DNA of 64,000 nt from Phlyctochytrium arcticum (GCA_025602905.1 JAHLKI010000002.1:1550001-1614000); one strand, 5' to 3'; shown: positions 21,971 through 33,486, counted from the stretch's first letter. The notes: generated by a model from the letters alone, not told the origin. A program made the numbers and translations.

Positions 21971-22209
21971 TGTAACAAGCTGACTGCGCATTCCCTTGTT
22001 AGTTTCAAGACGCGTCGCGCGACGCGTGCTGCGCAGTGTCTGCCGTGTCTTTTCTTTCCTTCATTTTACAAGTATATAGCCTACGGTAGTTTTCCCCTCC
22101 CCCGTAGCTTAACCGACAACCCCCACAGAATAGTACTCGTCAACTGTACTTTACACTGAACAAAGTTATACCTCACCAATGGAACATCGTCCCTGCTAAT
22201 CCTGTTATA
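21971..22209 (+). repeat. Gypsy-1 5' LTR (239 bp)
   Basis: Starts TGTAACAAGC and ends CCTGTTATA. Contains an 18-bp perfect palindrome with two ACGCGT cores and a TATATA-like box. Differs from its partner LTR at about four positions. A primer binding site TGGTAGCACCACC follows at once. Confidence 0.92.
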
Positions 22210-22254
22210 TGGTAGCACCACCCATTCGATTCCTTGCCTAATAGTACCAACACC

Positions 22255-22335
22255 GACCCACTGAATCCACTGAACCCACTGAACCCACTGAACCCACCGG
22301 ACCCACCGGACCCACCGACCCACTCAACCCATTGA
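22255..22335 (+). repeat. 9-bp tandem repeat in Gypsy-1 leader
   Basis: About nine copies of CCCACTGAA/CCCACCGGA between the PBS and gag. The same array is in Gypsy-2 (43435-43515, inverted). Confidence 0.8.
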
Positions 22336-22355
22336 CCGTTCGACTTCCATCAAGA

Positions 22356-23378
22356 ATGACAACACCCACCGAACTGACGGCAGAGCAAGCGATGGCGAGA
22401 CTCATTGAGTTGACCCAACAACATACTGACCTTCAAAACTCCTACCGCCAAATGCAAGAAATGACGGCCACCCAAGGAGCGAGGATGGACAGCATGTTTG
22501 CCGCCATGCAGAGCATGCAGTCTGCGTTGAGCAACCAAACGACTACACCCCCTGAGAGACCTAATGCACCCACCTCGTCGCCCCCGGACTTAGTCAAAGT
22601 CCTGCACGGTCGTCTCAAATCGTACAAAGGCCAACGTAGCGCAGCAACCATTCGAACCTTTTGCACCAACCTGGACAAGTATTTCGAAGCCACCAACATG
22701 ACGGAATACGACAAATTGTCCATGGCCACTGTTCACCTTGAAAGTCTCGCTGAAGTCTGGTGGCAAAGACATTGTCATCAAAACCCGGAGACTTCTGGCA
22801 CCCGCATTACCACTTGGCTTGATTTGAAAGTTGCCCTCAAGAGAGATTTTTCGCCAATCAACACCAAGAAGAATGCCCGTGATGAGATCACAGCATTGAA
22901 ACAGATTAAGTCAGTTCAAGACTATAAAAACAAATTCGACGCTTTGGCTCTTGAAATCGACGACTTTTCGGACGCGGAACAACTTGACAAATTTCTCCGC
23001 GGATTAAAACCCCACATCCAAAAACAACTCGAGCTCAACAACAGAGTCAGTAGCTACAAGGAAGTCGCCGACGAAGCCGAGAGGCTTGACCAAATCGAGA
23101 ATTATCACCAGAAAGGACGCAAGACGGACTATGCCTCAAACACCAGGGAAGGCAGCTCCGCGACCTATAGTTCTCCCACTGTCGACAACGGCGGCGTCCA
23201 ACCAATGGATCTTAATGCAGTAACAGGAAGTCAAGCACCGAAACTTCAGAAACTCTCGAACGAAGAACGAGAGCGACTCAAAAAGCGCGGCGCTTGTTTC
23301 CGATGCAGACAGACCGGACACACTTTTACCCAATGCCCTCTGAACAACAAGATGCAGGGAAACTCCAAGTCGACATAA
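22356..23378 (+). CDS. gag: Gypsy-1 Gag
   Basis: A 340-residue capsid/nucleocapsid protein from the first ATG ([13 protein letters not shown]). An N-terminal coiled region is followed by the retrotransposon Gag core (TYRQM-like helix, [34 protein letters not shown]). A CCHC knuckle [14 protein letters not shown] sits near the end. Gag packages the element RNA into cytoplasmic particles. It overlaps the pol frame by 85 nt, with pol in the -1 frame. CTC AAA AAG near 23277-23285 is a possible but non-canonical slip site. Confidence 0.92.
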   Translation: MTTPTELTAEQAMARLIELTQQHTDLQNSYRQMQEMTATQGARMDSMFAAMQSMQSALSNQTTTPPERPNAPTSSPPDLVKVLHGRLKSYKGQRSAATIRTFCTNLDKYFEATNMTEYDKLSMATVHLESLAEVWWQRHCHQNPETSGTRITTWLDLKVALKRDFSPINTKKNARDEITALKQIKSVQDYKNKFDALALEIDDFSDAEQLDKFLRGLKPHIQKQLELNNRVSSYKEVADEAERLDQIENYHQKGRKTDYASNTREGSSATYSSPTVDNGGVQPMDLNAVTGSQAPKLQKLSNEERERLKKRGACFRCRQTGHTFTQCPLNNKMQGNSKST

Positions 23379-26300
23379 GTGCAAGTAGGCAATGCCTTAT
23401 GGACGACATCCAGCCCCCCGACGATCACACACTGGTAACACTTACTGATACAAACAACACCCTGACTTCACCGACTCCTGACGACACCCCCGACACCCCC
23501 GAGATTCCCTCCCGTCCACCGTTGATTGACGTGGTTCCATACTGCCTGACAAAATTCAACACGACAGCCGTCCCCGACCACGAGCTGTTATTGTTCAAAG
23601 GCACTTTGAAGGCACAACGGACACGCCCAATTAACATTTTGGCCGACAACGGAGGAAATCAAATGTATATTAGCCGCCACTTGATTAGAGAACTCAACTT
23701 GGAAGTGAAGCCTCTACCCGACGCAGTTTTCTCGATGGCAGATGGTTCAAGCAAACTGTGCGACGGCTATGTGAAGAACGTTCACTATGCTGTGGGAACG
23801 CATACCGAACAAGGCGATTTTATCGTCGCCGACATCCGATACGACATCATCTTGGGAATTCCTTGGTTCAAATGGCGGGACCCTAAGATAGATTACAACA
23901 ATGGCACACTGAAGTTTAGCAACAACCAAGGCAAATTGGTGCGATGGCACGCGCAACGACCGGAGAAAACCCCACAGACACCAGCGACACTCAACTTGAT
24001 CTCAGCAAAGGCAATCAAGCGACTCGTGAATAAGAAGAAGAGTCAATTGTATGCCGTTTTTCTCAAGACCGATCAGAACGCACGCCATCAGACCCTAAAT
24101 GCTAAGTTGGATGCTTTACTCCAGGCATTCAACGATGTTTTCACCGATGAATTACCTCCTGGACTACCACCTGAACGATCTGTTGATCACACCATCCCAC
24201 TCTCAGACGAAACAAAGACCCCCTGGAGACCAACGTACCACTTGTCACCACTTGAGTTAGAGGAACTACGACGCCAACTCGCTGCATTACTCGACGCTGG
24301 ATATATTCGCCCATCCAGTAGCCCGTATGGCGCCCCCATCCTTTTCACCACCAAAAAGGACAGCAAAGATTTACGCATGTGCGTAGATTACCGGGCCTTG
24401 AACAAACTGACCATCAAGAACCGCTATCCATTGCCACGAATGGATGAGCTTATGGACCGCTTGAATGGCGCAAAGGTATTCAGCAAGATTGACCTGAAGG
24501 CTGGCTACTGGCAGATACGCGTTGCAACCCAAGATATCCCAAAGACCGCATTCAGGACGCGTTATGGCCATTACGAGTTCCTTGTTATGCCTTTTGGATT
24601 GACGAATGCCCCAGCAACCTTCATGAAACTTATGAATGATGTTCTACGACCCTTCCTGGACATATTCTGCATTGTTTACCTCGACGACATTTTGATCTAC
24701 TCGACATCGGAGGATGAGCACCTCCACCACATTGAACAAGTCCTCCAAGCACTGCGAGATCACAAATTGTACGCTAACCAAAAGAAATGCGACTTCTTCA
24801 AGGATGAAGTTGATTTCTTGGGTTATGTGGTCTCAGCCGAAGGAATCAAGCTGGACCCAAAGAAAGTGCAAGCAGTCAAGGACTGGCCCCGACCCGAGAG
24901 CGTTGGTGATGTTAGATCCTTTATGGGACTTGTCAATTACTTCCATGCCTCCCTCAAGAATCTGGCTTCACTCGCTACCCCTCTCACTGACCTCCTTCGA
25001 AAGGAACAACCTTGGATCTGGACACCGGAATGCGAAAAGACCTTTATTGCCCTGAAGGACTTAGCCACATCCGCACCCGTCCTACGCACATTTGACCCTC
25101 AACTACCCACTGTTGTCTACCCCGATGCCTCTGGCTTTGCTATCGGCGCATGGCTCGGCCAGGATGACGGCAAATCCATTCGACCCGTTGCATATCACTC
25201 ACGCAAAATGACCTCTGCGGAACTAGGCTACGATACTCGCGAACAAGAACTCCTCGCCATTCACGATGCTCTCAGAGTCTGGAGACATTATCTGGAAGGA
25301 AGGGAATTCAACGTAGTATCCGACCACGAATCTTTGAAATGGTTGCAAGACCAACACCATCTTACACGACGCCAAGTTAGATGGGTCATGGAGTTTCAAT
25401 CATATGATTTCCGCATCGGATATGGACCAGGCAAACTGAACACCGTTGCAGATGTACTCTCTAGGAGAGCAGATCTTGCGCCCAAATGTGCCAAATGTCG
25501 AACCCCACTCAACAATTACGACATTAACACAACAATCTTCACCACGGAAACCCCCCTCAACACATTGACCCAAGGGACATTGAAAGACACTGAACTTCAA
25601 AATTTGATCAAACTTTTGAAGAAACCCATTGACCAAGTTGCGAAAGACGAACGTCCCCGACTTGCCCACCTCAAACACAATGACGGACTCGTATTTTTCC
25701 ATGATCGGATATACGTACCACACTCACAACGAACCAACTTGCTCCAGACCCACCATGACACACACATCGCTGGACACTTTGGTATACACAGAACATTCGA
25801 AGCGCTAGCAAGATTCTACTATTGGCCCAAGATGTATAAGCACATCCGACAGTACATCAAGTCTTGTGACGCCTGCCAACGCAACAAATCATCGACACAC
25901 CTACCCATTGGACTTTTACACCCTTTGCCAACCCCAACGACCAGATGGAGTCAGATCTCGATGGACTTCATCCCAGACCTCCCCACGACTTCTTCCGGAC
26001 GCAACGCAATTTTAGTGGTGGTGGATCGCTTGTCCAAGCGTGCCCATTTCCTACCAACACGGAAGACAGCAACTGCCAAAGATACCGCGGAATTGTTTAT
26101 GGCCAACATTTTCAAGCTCCACGGATTGCCACAGATCATCGTTTCAGACCGCGATTCCAAGTTCATCAGCAAATTTTGGTCCGAATTACTCAAGATGCTG
26201 GATTGCGCAGCACACATGTCCACAGCTCGACACCAACAGACAAACGGTCTCGCGGAAATCACGATCAAAGAACTCAAGACCTATTTACGCGCATTTGTCG

Positions 26301-27037
26301 ACCACCATATGGCCAACTGGGAAGACTTGCTGCATTTCGCCGAGTTCGCTCACAACGACGCAGTCTCCGCCACGACTGGTATGACCCCATTCTACCTCGA
26401 CACAGGACAACACCCGCGTACCCCAAAGACACCACCAAGCTCCTTTCAACCCGCCAACCCTGACGCTGCCGATTACCTCAACCACATCAACGCCACCATC
26501 AAGGTTGCCCAGGACCAGATCGCCGCAGCCCAACAAAGACAAGCCGTGCAATACAACAAACTGCATCGCAACCCTTCTACCCTCGACATTGCTACCCGCG
26601 TCATGTTGTCTAGTCAAGGCCTCGTCCAAGAAACAACCAGTGATAGACCCGTAGCCAAATTGCAACCCCTTTGGCTCGGCCCATTCAAGATCACTGCCAA
26701 GGACGACAAAGACAACTGCACCCTCGATCTCCCAAGTACCATCCGCGCGCATTCGACCTTTCACGTCAGTAAACTGAAGCCCTACATCGACCCCCAGGAG
26801 AACTTCCCCGATCGACGTGTTGACCCCCGACCAGAACCACAACTTTTCAACGACGAAGCTTACTATGAAGTTGAACGCATCGAAGCCCATCGCAAGTTCA
26901 GAAACCAACTCAAGTACCTAGTCAAATGGAAAGGGTACCCATCCGAAGAGAACACGTACGAGCCAACACAGAACTTCAAAGGGCCTGCAGCCATTCAGAT
27001 CCTTCGCGACTACAAGACCAAGAACAACATACGCTGA
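23294..27037 (+). CDS. pol: Gypsy-1 Pol (protease, RT, RNase H, integrase, chromodomain)
   Basis: A 1247-codon open frame. In order: a retropepsin-like region with [13 protein letters not shown] (DNG instead of the usual DSG/DTG); RT with [24 protein letters not shown] and catalytic YLDD (about residue 460); RNase H with [13 protein letters not shown]; integrase zinc finger ending [10 protein letters not shown]; integrase core with [14 protein letters not shown] and [12 protein letters not shown]; and a C-terminal chromodomain ([11 protein letters not shown]...[17 protein letters not shown]). Chromodomains steer such elements into heterochromatin. Probably expressed as a Gag-Pol fusion by -1 frameshifting; the nominal start codon is not an ATG. 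Confidence 0.93.
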   Translation: MFPMQTDRTHFYPMPSEQQDAGKLQVDISASRQCLMDDIQPPDDHTLVTLTDTNNTLTSPTPDDTPDTPEIPSRPPLIDVVPYCLTKFNTTAVPDHELLLFKGTLKAQRTRPINILADNGGNQMYISRHLIRELNLEVKPLPDAVFSMADGSSKLCDGYVKNVHYAVGTHTEQGDFIVADIRYDIILGIPWFKWRDPKIDYNNGTLKFSNNQGKLVRWHAQRPEKTPQTPATLNLISAKAIKRLVNKKKSQLYAVFLKTDQNARHQTLNAKLDALLQAFNDVFTDELPPGLPPERSVDHTIPLSDETKTPWRPTYHLSPLELEELRRQLAALLDAGYIRPSSSPYGAPILFTTKKDSKDLRMCVDYRALNKLTIKNRYPLPRMDELMDRLNGAKVFSKIDLKAGYWQIRVATQDIPKTAFRTRYGHYEFLVMPFGLTNAPATFMKLMNDVLRPFLDIFCIVYLDDILIYSTSEDEHLHHIEQVLQALRDHKLYANQKKCDFFKDEVDFLGYVVSAEGIKLDPKKVQAVKDWPRPESVGDVRSFMGLVNYFHASLKNLASLATPLTDLLRKEQPWIWTPECEKTFIALKDLATSAPVLRTFDPQLPTVVYPDASGFAIGAWLGQDDGKSIRPVAYHSRKMTSAELGYDTREQELLAIHDALRVWRHYLEGREFNVVSDHESLKWLQDQHHLTRRQVRWVMEFQSYDFRIGYGPGKLNTVADVLSRRADLAPKCAKCRTPLNNYDINTTIFTTETPLNTLTQGTLKDTELQNLIKLLKKPIDQVAKDERPRLAHLKHNDGLVFFHDRIYVPHSQRTNLLQTHHDTHIAGHFGIHRTFEALARFYYWPKMYKHIRQYIKSCDACQRNKSSTHLPIGLLHPLPTPTTRWSQISMDFIPDLPTTSSGRNAILVVVDRLSKRAHFLPTRKTATAKDTAELFMANIFKLHGLPQIIVSDRDSKFISKFWSELLKMLDCAAHMSTARHQQTNGLAEITIKELKTYLRAFVDHHMANWEDLLHFAEFAHNDAVSATTGMTPFYLDTGQHPRTPKTPPSSFQPANPDAADYLNHINATIKVAQDQIAAAQQRQAVQYNKLHRNPSTLDIATRVMLSSQGLVQETTSDRPVAKLQPLWLGPFKITAKDDKDNCTLDLPSTIRAHSTFHVSKLKPYIDPQENFPDRRVDPRPEPQLFNDEAYYEVERIEAHRKFRNQLKYLVKWKGYPSEENTYEPTQNFKGPAAIQILRDYKTKNNIR

Positions 27038-27059
27038 CGCTCGCTCCTAAGTAGGGGAG

Positions 27060-27298
27060 TGTAACAAGCTGACTGCGCAATCCCTTGTTAGTTTCAAGAC
27101 GCGTCGCGCGACGCGTGCTGCGCAGTGTCTGCCGTGTCTTTTCTTTCCTTCATTTTACAAGTATATAGCCTACGGTAGTTTTCCCCTCCCCCGTAGCTTA
27201 ACCGACAACCCCCGCAGAATAGTACTAGTCAACTGTACTTTACACTGAACAAAGTTATACCTCACCAATGGAACATCGTCCCTGCTAATCCTGTAATA
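27060..27298 (+). repeat. Gypsy-1 3' LTR
   Basis: Same 239 bp as the 5' LTR with a few differences (GCGCAATCCC versus GCGCATTCCC; CCTGTAATA at the end). Followed by the duplicated CGAAA. Confidence 0.92.
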
Positions 27299-29032
27299 CG
27301 AAAGCACGGCGGTGAATTGTTCAAATGCTGTACAAGAATGGTAGATCGCAAAGTTTGGCCGGGGGCGGAGAAGCCTGCGAGCGGATGCCCAAAAACGCAT
27401 ATGACAGCCAAATCGTCCCTTCGAGATCCTATGCGAGTGGGGCACAGTTTCACGCACGAGACCCTGGGACAAGCGAGGTTCCGATTTAGGATGGTACTTT
27501 CGAAGTCAGAGGAGATTGAAGCCTTCCGCGCCCATATTGAAAGAGAACAGTAGAGGGTTTGCGCATACTCCAGAAGAGATGGGGGTGTTGCAACGGAACG
27601 TCAGCCCTGCTGCTGATCATTTTCGCGCTTCCACGTGTGGCAGGGACCAAGAAGCGTTCACCGCTCCAGTGATGGAAACCATTGAAGGCCAAGTTGAGAG
27701 CTGGGGTGATGGAGCCGTGCTATGGGCCATATGTTTCACGATACTCAGGGCCGACGGGATGAAGACGGCGAATCTACTCCATTGGGAGGGACCTGGACAA
27801 TGGGTGAAGATCAGTTTGTGTTGGTTAAGGGAATCACCGGGGTCGGTACCTCATCAACACACCGTTTGGACTTGATTCGTAATCTGCGTTGCTGCCCTAG
27901 GGGGCACAGGTACTCGGTCGGCCACATTATTAGAGAATGTTGTTTGAGAGTTTTGTACGTCCCAGAGAAGACCGACCCTTCTTGTATAAATTCTGCGGAT
28001 GAAAGGCATGTCTTGAAGCTGAAAAATATGAGGCGGACTGGAATCCGTCGGTTTGTTCCGAGATCAAATCGATGATGTTCCCAAAAATACTTGAAGTGTT
28101 TGAATAAACGAATAAACGTGACACGCTGCCAGTCAAAAAATCAGTCTTTGGAGTTGGATCGATAATGATGGTGATTGGAAGATTGAATGCTGACACTGGG
28201 AGTCGCGTACACCGCTCTGTAAACGGATGGAAAGTGTTCAAGACGCATATCGGAAGTGCGGTGGTAACAAGGAGCCGACCTGCCACACTTTAGCCACGTC
28301 GAAGACCCAATGGACCGGCTTTTGCGAAAGAGGGACAAGTTTGTTGTAGCAAGACAGAGCTTTGAAGGCATTGAAGGGAGGTCATTATTGTACGTCGCCG
28401 ATTCTCCGCCCTTAGACTAGCGAAGATGACCCAGACTGTTCACAACGAGCCCGTTTGCAAGTGACTGCCAAGATGTCGATAGATGAGGGCAGACAATGGA
28501 CAATGACAACGGCTCAGGTCGGGTAGATATTCTTAACGCGACATCCCGCGGTTACCCAAACAGGTACAGTTGGGAGCCGCTTGGTTGAATGGATGCGATG
28601 AAGGGGGAAAAGCGAGTCCATCATTGGCGCAAAATGTGGTTGCCGAGACAGGCTATTGGTTGGGATGACTGCGAGTTGCAAGAGTCACGACAGCACGATC
28701 TTGCATCGGATTGCTCAGGTGAAAGTGTACGCCCCCAACCCCAATCGCATCAGAGGGAACTTGCCAAAGAACATGTTGCTACAATCGGACCGACGAAGTA
28801 GCGTGTGGGCAAAGGAGACGGCCATAGAATGAGCCAATGTCGAAAACTTCTCATTTGACGAAGTCCCGAGACGCGGACGATGAGAAAAGGTTGCAGATAG
28901 AGGAGATCTTGAACCAAGTTTGCAAGAAAACACCGCGCTCGACCCCTGGAGAGAAAAAAGTGTATCTTGGCCTACAGTGAGAATCCGGGTTAGACGTTGC
29001 TTGCGTACGGCAATGGGGAGAACTTTTCAAAC

Positions 29033-29363
29033 CTTTCGAGTTCATCCGGCAGATTTTCGGCAAGAAGCCTGCTCCGCCTCGGCGGGAGGAGGTGTGGCAT
29101 CACTGTCATTGATTACAGATGAGAACAACGGCGGTGGATATGTAAAAGGGGATTCTCACCTCCCGCGGAGCAACTTGGATGATTTGCCTTCGTCACACCC
29201 CCGAGGTGGATGGACGGCATAAGGGATCATTTGCCTGGAGTGAAAAGCTCGGTGAGTCATTGCGTATGGCATTGAGTTAGAAATGTTACATACCTCTCGG
29301 CATCACCCAGGAAATTCTCGGCACGCAGCCTGCTCCGACTCGGCGGGAGGAGAAATGGCATCA
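29033..29363 (-). pseudogene. Extra microgene exon modules (beta/gamma pairs)
   Basis: Downstream of the intact microgene, and still on the minus strand, lie more copies of its exons 2 and 3 with intact splice sites: gamma-like 29294-29363 and 29033-29102, beta-like 29160-29234 (and 29421-29495). In the gamma-like exons an ATG right after the acceptor opens a different frame (MPFLLPPSRSRLRAENFLG), which runs in phase into the next beta exon (QMIPYAVHPPRGCDEGKSS). They could be extra 3' exons, separate tiny genes, or relics. Confidence 0.5.
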
Positions 29364-29487
29364 CTGTCATTGGTTGGAGATTAGATCGACGGTGGTGGAA
29401 AGGTGATTAGAACATCTTACCTCCCGGGGAGCAACTTGGATGATCTGCCTTCGTCTCACCCCCGAGCTGGGTGGACGGCATACGGGA

Positions 29488-29923
29488 TCATTTGCCTATA
29501 ATGGAGTCAGGGGTCAGTTATTGCGAAAGGAGGTTCATAAGAAGAATTACATACCTTTCGGCATCACCCGAGAGAACTTGGGGATGCAGCCCCCAAAAAC
29601 TCGTCGGAACCAGCTCCGCCTCGGCGGGAGGAGAGTTGCGTCACTGTGAATTAAATTGGATGTCAGGCCCAAGATGGCGTTGCACAATGGATAACTGAAA
29701 CGGGCTTCTTACCTCCCGCGGAGCACTCGAAATGTTTTTCCTTCGTCCCACCCCCGAGGTGGGTGGACGGCGCACTTCGGGATCTCCTTGGGAAGAGGCG
29801 GGTATTCGCATCTGAACGTAGTCGCTGATTAGAGGAACTCTGTATCGTGGGAGTGTTGATAGGTACTTACTTGCGCGCGGAGTGCACGACGAAAGAAGTT
29901 TCCTGCTCGAAGCTAAAAGTCAT
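29488..29923 (-). CDS. Four-exon microgene L1, 82-residue protein
   Basis: Exons 29871-29923, 29713-29811, 29555-29643 and 29488-29495 (53, 99, 89 and 8 nt) join to 83 codons. All introns are GT-AG, about 59-69 nt. Exon 1 gives MTFSFEQETSFVVHSAR; exon 2 gives a segment with PPLPKEIPKCAVHPP and RGWDEGKTFRVLRG; exon 3 gives LLPPRRSWFRRVFGGCIPK; the last codons are GK-stop. The protein is basic, with three Cys, and has no signal peptide or known domain that I recognise. Two further intact copies (52473-52888 and 55016-55449) keep the same exon phases, which argues for selection on a protein. Confidence 0.6.
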
Positions 29924-30479
29924 GTTGAGTAGGAAATGTTTTGGAGAAGGCAAGGAGAGCAAGAGGACGTACGGACGATGCTCCCTTATGTACCCAGTTT
30001 TGAGGGTCCGATCATCCTCTAATTCTCCGAAAAGGATCGTCACGTAATTAGAAAGGGAATTTCCGTATAGAATCATATCCTTGCTGAGTGCGGGATCTGT
30101 TCTGTTTCTTTGGATGGGTTACCCTCAGACTGCATCCATGCGTGATGCGTGATGAGTATGAACCCTCAAAGTTTAACCATCTGGATGATTTGGATTTGAA
30201 CCCTCAAAAGTTTTAAGATTTGGTCCAGGCACCAAGTGATTTATACATAACACCACGCAATGTTTGCACTGTGAATTTGGGGGAGGCATGAATGATTTTG
30301 ATCGGGAGGACTGGGAGTTAGGATTGTCTGAATGACGCTCGGTGAAGTTAATATTCCATGATGGTCTCATTAATATTTAATACGCGCCGACACATTTGGG
30401 TAGCCATTTGTCCCATCAGCGAATAAAGCTCACAATCATCCCCCGACTATCTTAAAGAATTCTCTCCGCCAACTCAACA

Positions 30480-30764
30480 ATGTCTAATCCGACTGCAAAG
30501 AACCGATGTTTCGAGCCAGTACGCAAATTTTGGCGAAAGCTAACTTCCTGTTGTCGACCTGTCAAAAAAACAAAAGTGGCCACCCCGTCTGCAAACAATG
30601 GTGAGTCGCCGCTTTCCCTGGAAATTACCGATGGGTCTCATAATTATTCTCTCCACAGAAACGGCGTTGAATTGATTAATGAGAAAGCCACATTTAATCT
30701 GCCATCTCGGGGTTCATGGCTTTCTTTCTTTCTATATGTTGAACAACAATTTCTTCAACTATAA
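30480..30764 (+). CDS. Short basic Cys-rich protein S1
   Basis: MSNPTAKNRCFEPVRKFWR then KLTSCCRPVKKTK. The ORF stays open for 94 codons if unspliced; a possible intron (GTGAGT...CCACAG, about 30602-30659) lies inside. The paralog at 53468 shares the first 32 residues almost exactly, plus about 300 bp upstream, including an AATAAA-like and a TAATACGCGCC block. Function unknown. The region after the shared part differs by an indel between the copies, so the C-terminus is uncertain. Confidence 0.45.
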   Translation: MSNPTAKNRCFEPVRKFWRKLTSCCRPVKKTKVATPSANNGESPLSLEITDGSHNYSLHRNGVELINEKATFNLPSRGSWLSFFLYVEQQFLQL

Positions 30765-31677
30765 TTTTTCACAATACACTTGTTGTCGTTGCTGATATAG
30801 CATAGCTTTAATAGTGTTCTTTCCAATGAAATCCTTCGAATGATTGCCAAATCCCTTATGTTTATCGTGGCGCAGCTGGCTGCTGACGAGAGATGCGCAG
30901 CACGCTGATTTCTCACGCGTCAAATTGTCAAGCCCGGCTTTTACTGTGGAGAACCGCGGGCGAACTAAGACTTTTCTCCATCTTTTTTTCTTTTCCTTCA
31001 GCAAGAATCTGGTTGCCGAAGGCGGGTTTTTCGTTGAGCAAGGTTATGGGAGTGGATATCCTGGGTCAGATCAAAAAAGGGAGGAGGTAAGGGCCTTTTG
31101 TTTATTTCGCCAGTCTGTGTTTCGCGTCCTGACTTTTTGGTAGGAACTCCAATACCACTACCTATACCCCCCACCTTACCTCCCGACCTCCCCAACCTCT
31201 ACCACTACACTTACCTCCACCACCAACTTCGAAATCCAAATATCCAGCACTTCATACGCCTAGAGACTACTCGGCTGTATTACGGTTTTCGTCAACTATC
31301 CAAAACGAATATTTACGCACCCGGTGTCCTCACCTCGCAGTACTTGATCACCCTCACGATCGCCCGCCACTTTAGGACCGCCGAACCAAATTGTATCAGT
31401 AAAGCACCCGGTCGAGGTCATCATTGACTCCTCTTCCCCTTCTGACCGAAGTCACGACAAAGCAAACCTTCCGTCCAAATACAACTTTTCGACACCACAG
31501 ATCTTGACAACATTTCGCAATACTACGCCGATAACATTCACACCTCCTCTTCGAAAATGAATCGCGCCAAATATATCACAGCTTAATTGAAAGCAATACC
31601 ACGTACGACTATTCAGTTAAACAGGAATAAGGTATTGCTCATTTGTTTAAACATGCCACGAAAGGAATACTAATTCC

Positions 31678-31800
31678 AATTGGGTACAGATGTCAAGCAC
31701 AACTCAACAACGGTCCGCCATAGGAGGGAGAGCAAAGTTTCGCGGCGGCAAGGAATGAAACGGGCCAAAACTTTCAAAGATACAAAATGCAAAACAAGTT
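31678..31800 (+). pseudogene. Relic of short basic protein family
   Basis: After an acceptor-like TTCCAATTGGGTACAG, an ATG opens MSSTTQQRSAIGGRAKFRGG and soon stops. A later frame holds NKFFCP before a GTAAGT donor. The upstream string is shared with 32600 and, inverted, 34810, so this is a related, broken copy. Confidence 0.3.
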
Positions 31801-31923
31801 TTTTTGCCCCACCAGGTAAGTAATGATCAACTTTTCCCCAAAAGAGAATGTCCATAATGAATTTTACTTCCGAAGGATGCACATATACCACTACTCAACT
31901 GACGAACAACCATACCCTCCGCA

Positions 31924-32285
31924 ATGTTCAAATTTGAGCAGCCCGCTGCTTCGTAGTGCACTCGATGCGAAAGTAAGTATCCATCAACCTTTGCCCACAA
32001 GACAGTCTGCTAAAAAAGCAGCTTCGTGTAGGAATTCATGCCCGGTCTTACCAAAGACCGCCCCCCAAATGGCACCCGGAATGCGAACTTTCCATCGGAC
32101 AGTTAGGGACGAGGATGCCGTGTTTTGGGAGTGGATGGGCCAAACTCGGTGACTCGAATGCAACCCACGAAGCGGAGGACAAAGACGGAAGTCCGCGCAT
32201 TCATCGCACGGCCGCAGTCTATGTACCGTGCACCCACCTCGGGAGTGGGACAATGGAAAAACATTCCGAGTGCGCCGCGGGAGGT
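31924..32285 (+). pseudogene. Microgene relic (alpha and beta exons)
   Basis: 31924-31976 resembles exon 1 (ATGTTCAAATTTGAGCAG...GCGAAA|GTAAGT) but has an in-frame TAG. 32185-32285 resembles exon 2 (CACCTCGGGAGTGGGAC...CCGCGGGAG|GTAAGG) in a shifted frame. Confidence 0.5.
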
Positions 32286-32616
32286 AAGGCATTTCTTCAC
32301 ATTTCTGTTGTGCGATGCAAACTTTGGTCTGACATGCAACAACAATACACAGTGATGCCACTCCCTTTCCTACTTCCTCAACTTAATGGAACGTTCCTTT
32401 TGCATCTCGCTTTTCCTAGCAAAATCGACATTTTGCACTCATCCACAGCGAGCAATCGTTCTCTGAAATTTCGCCGGCATCCTTGTTTGCTATTCTTATG
32501 GTAACCTCCTGCGGTACCCCAGTCTCGGACCCCCACAGAACGAAGAGTCAACGAGACTTGCTGACAATGTAAGTTGAAATATGACACGAAAAGATACTCA
32601 TTCCAATTGAATACAG

Positions 32617-32862
32617 AAAGTGTCACCATCTCGTGCAGACAAAGAGTTTGCAGCTGAAATAATTGCGGAGCTTGCGGCCGAACGGCGGCGACGGAAGGAA
32701 AAGGTCCCGGCGAAATGGCTGGCAAGGCTGGCAGCAGTCTTCTTCATTTGTCGCGGGGAGGAGGAGTACCAGGAGTACGATTTTACTCAATCCCAATGGT
32801 CCACGAAGGCCAAACCTCATCTCGAGCATATGAAACTTCTCATTAACTTCTTTTCCCAATAA
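32617..32862 (+). CDS. Small protein of the ELAAE...FFICRG family
   Basis: Open frame after an acceptor (TTGAATACAG): SRADKEFAAEIIAELAAE, RRRRKEKVPAKWLARLAAVF, FICRGEEEYQEYDFTQSQW. A basic amphipathic helix followed by FxxC and an acidic tail. No ATG precedes the frame, so an upstream exon is needed or the copy is dead. A diverged paralog is at 34590-34790 on the minus strand. No known domain. Confidence 0.4.
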   Translation, partial: KVSPSRADKEFAAEIIAELAAERRRRKEKVPAKWLARLAAVFFICRGEEEYQEYDFTQSQWSTKAKPHLEHMKLLINFFSQ

Positions 32863-32883
32863 CTAATCCCTGAATCTATTACA

Positions 32884-33477
32884 GCCAAGTGATCCCGCAT
32901 GCCGTCCACCTATGTCGGGGGTGAGACGAAGGCAAATCATTTATGTTGCTCCGCGGGAGGTAAGTGGTAGCATTTGTTTATCTACCACCTTTGGTCTAAC
33001 GTCCGATCAATTTCAGTGCTGCCACTTCTCCTCCCGCCGAGGCGGAGCATGCCGCGTGCCGAAAACCTCCTGGGTGATGCCGACAGGTGTGTATCTTGCC
33101 ACTCAGTACGGTCATCAACGACTAACCCAGAAATTCACTCCAGGCAAATGATCCCATACACCGTCCACCCAATCTCGGGGGTGTGACGAAGGCAGATCAT
33201 CCAAGTTGCTCCGCGGGAGGTAAGTAGTCCCAATCATATATTCATCGATGTTGGTCTAAACCTTAACCAATTACAGTGATGCTATTTCTCCTCCCGCCGA
33301 GTTGGAGCAAACTACGTGCGGAAAATATCCTGGGTGATGCCGACAGGTATGTTCATTCAGACCTAATGCCGTATACAACGACTAACCCAGCTTCTTACTA
33401 CAGGCAAATGATCCCAAGAGCCGTCCATCCACCTCGGGGGTGCGACAAAGGCAAATCATCCAAATTGCTCCGCGGAG
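32884..33477 (+). pseudogene. Tandem microgene exon modules, beta-gamma-beta-gamma-beta
   Basis: Beta-like exons about 32884-32959, 33145-33219 and 33403-33477, and gamma-like exons about 33017-33087 and 33278-33347. Each is flanked by GTAAGT/GTGTGT-type donors and CAG acceptors. Gamma exons again carry ATGCxxxTTCTCCTCCCGCC. Order and spacing match the modules downstream of L1, in opposite orientation. Confidence 0.5.
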
Positions 33478-33486
33478 GTAAGTCCC

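Larger units (their letters stand above)
21971..27298 (+). mobile_element. Gypsy-1: full-length chromodomain Gypsy (chromovirus) retrotransposon
   Basis: Complete element: 239-bp LTRs, PBS at 22210, gag and pol in overlapping frames, a purine tract (GTAGGGGAG) before the 3' LTR, and 5-bp target duplications. Both ORFs are open, so it may be active or only recently silenced. It is nearly identical to Gypsy-2. Confidence 0.93.
21780..29032 (+). mobile_element. Decayed Gypsy-type retroelement (copy 1), split by a later insertion
   Basis: Two parts, 21780-21970 and 27304-29032, align with 45750-47760. The second part contains FAHTPEEMGVLQRNVSPAADHF, matching the linker before reverse transcriptase in fungal Gypsy polyproteins, followed in other frames by RT-like pieces. 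Frames change repeatedly and stops are common, so it is non-functional. The Gypsy element at 21971-27298 lies within it. Confidence 0.65.
21480..31380 (+). repeat. Segmental duplication, copy 1
   Basis: Matches 45220-54360 in the same order and orientation: minisatellite and promoter-like part, decayed Gypsy RT segment, microgene exons (minus), short basic ORF (plus). The match is interrupted here by the Gypsy element at 21971-27298, and in copy 2 by a solo LTR and a Copia element. Microgene exon number also differs between the copies. Confidence 0.8.

Noticed and set aside
23277..23378. Canonical -1 frameshift site between gag and pol
   Set aside because: Pol is in the -1 frame, but the best string, C AAA AAG, is not a canonical X XXY YYZ heptamer; kept only as a possibility.
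25945..26463. 172-codon plus-strand frame inside Gypsy-1 pol
   Set aside because: Alternative frame of the integrase core; no domain of its own.
26285..26908. Open frame of 207 codons on the minus strand (and its twin at 38863-39486)
   Set aside because: It lies antisense to the integrase of Gypsy Pol, and the pol frame is clearly the real one.
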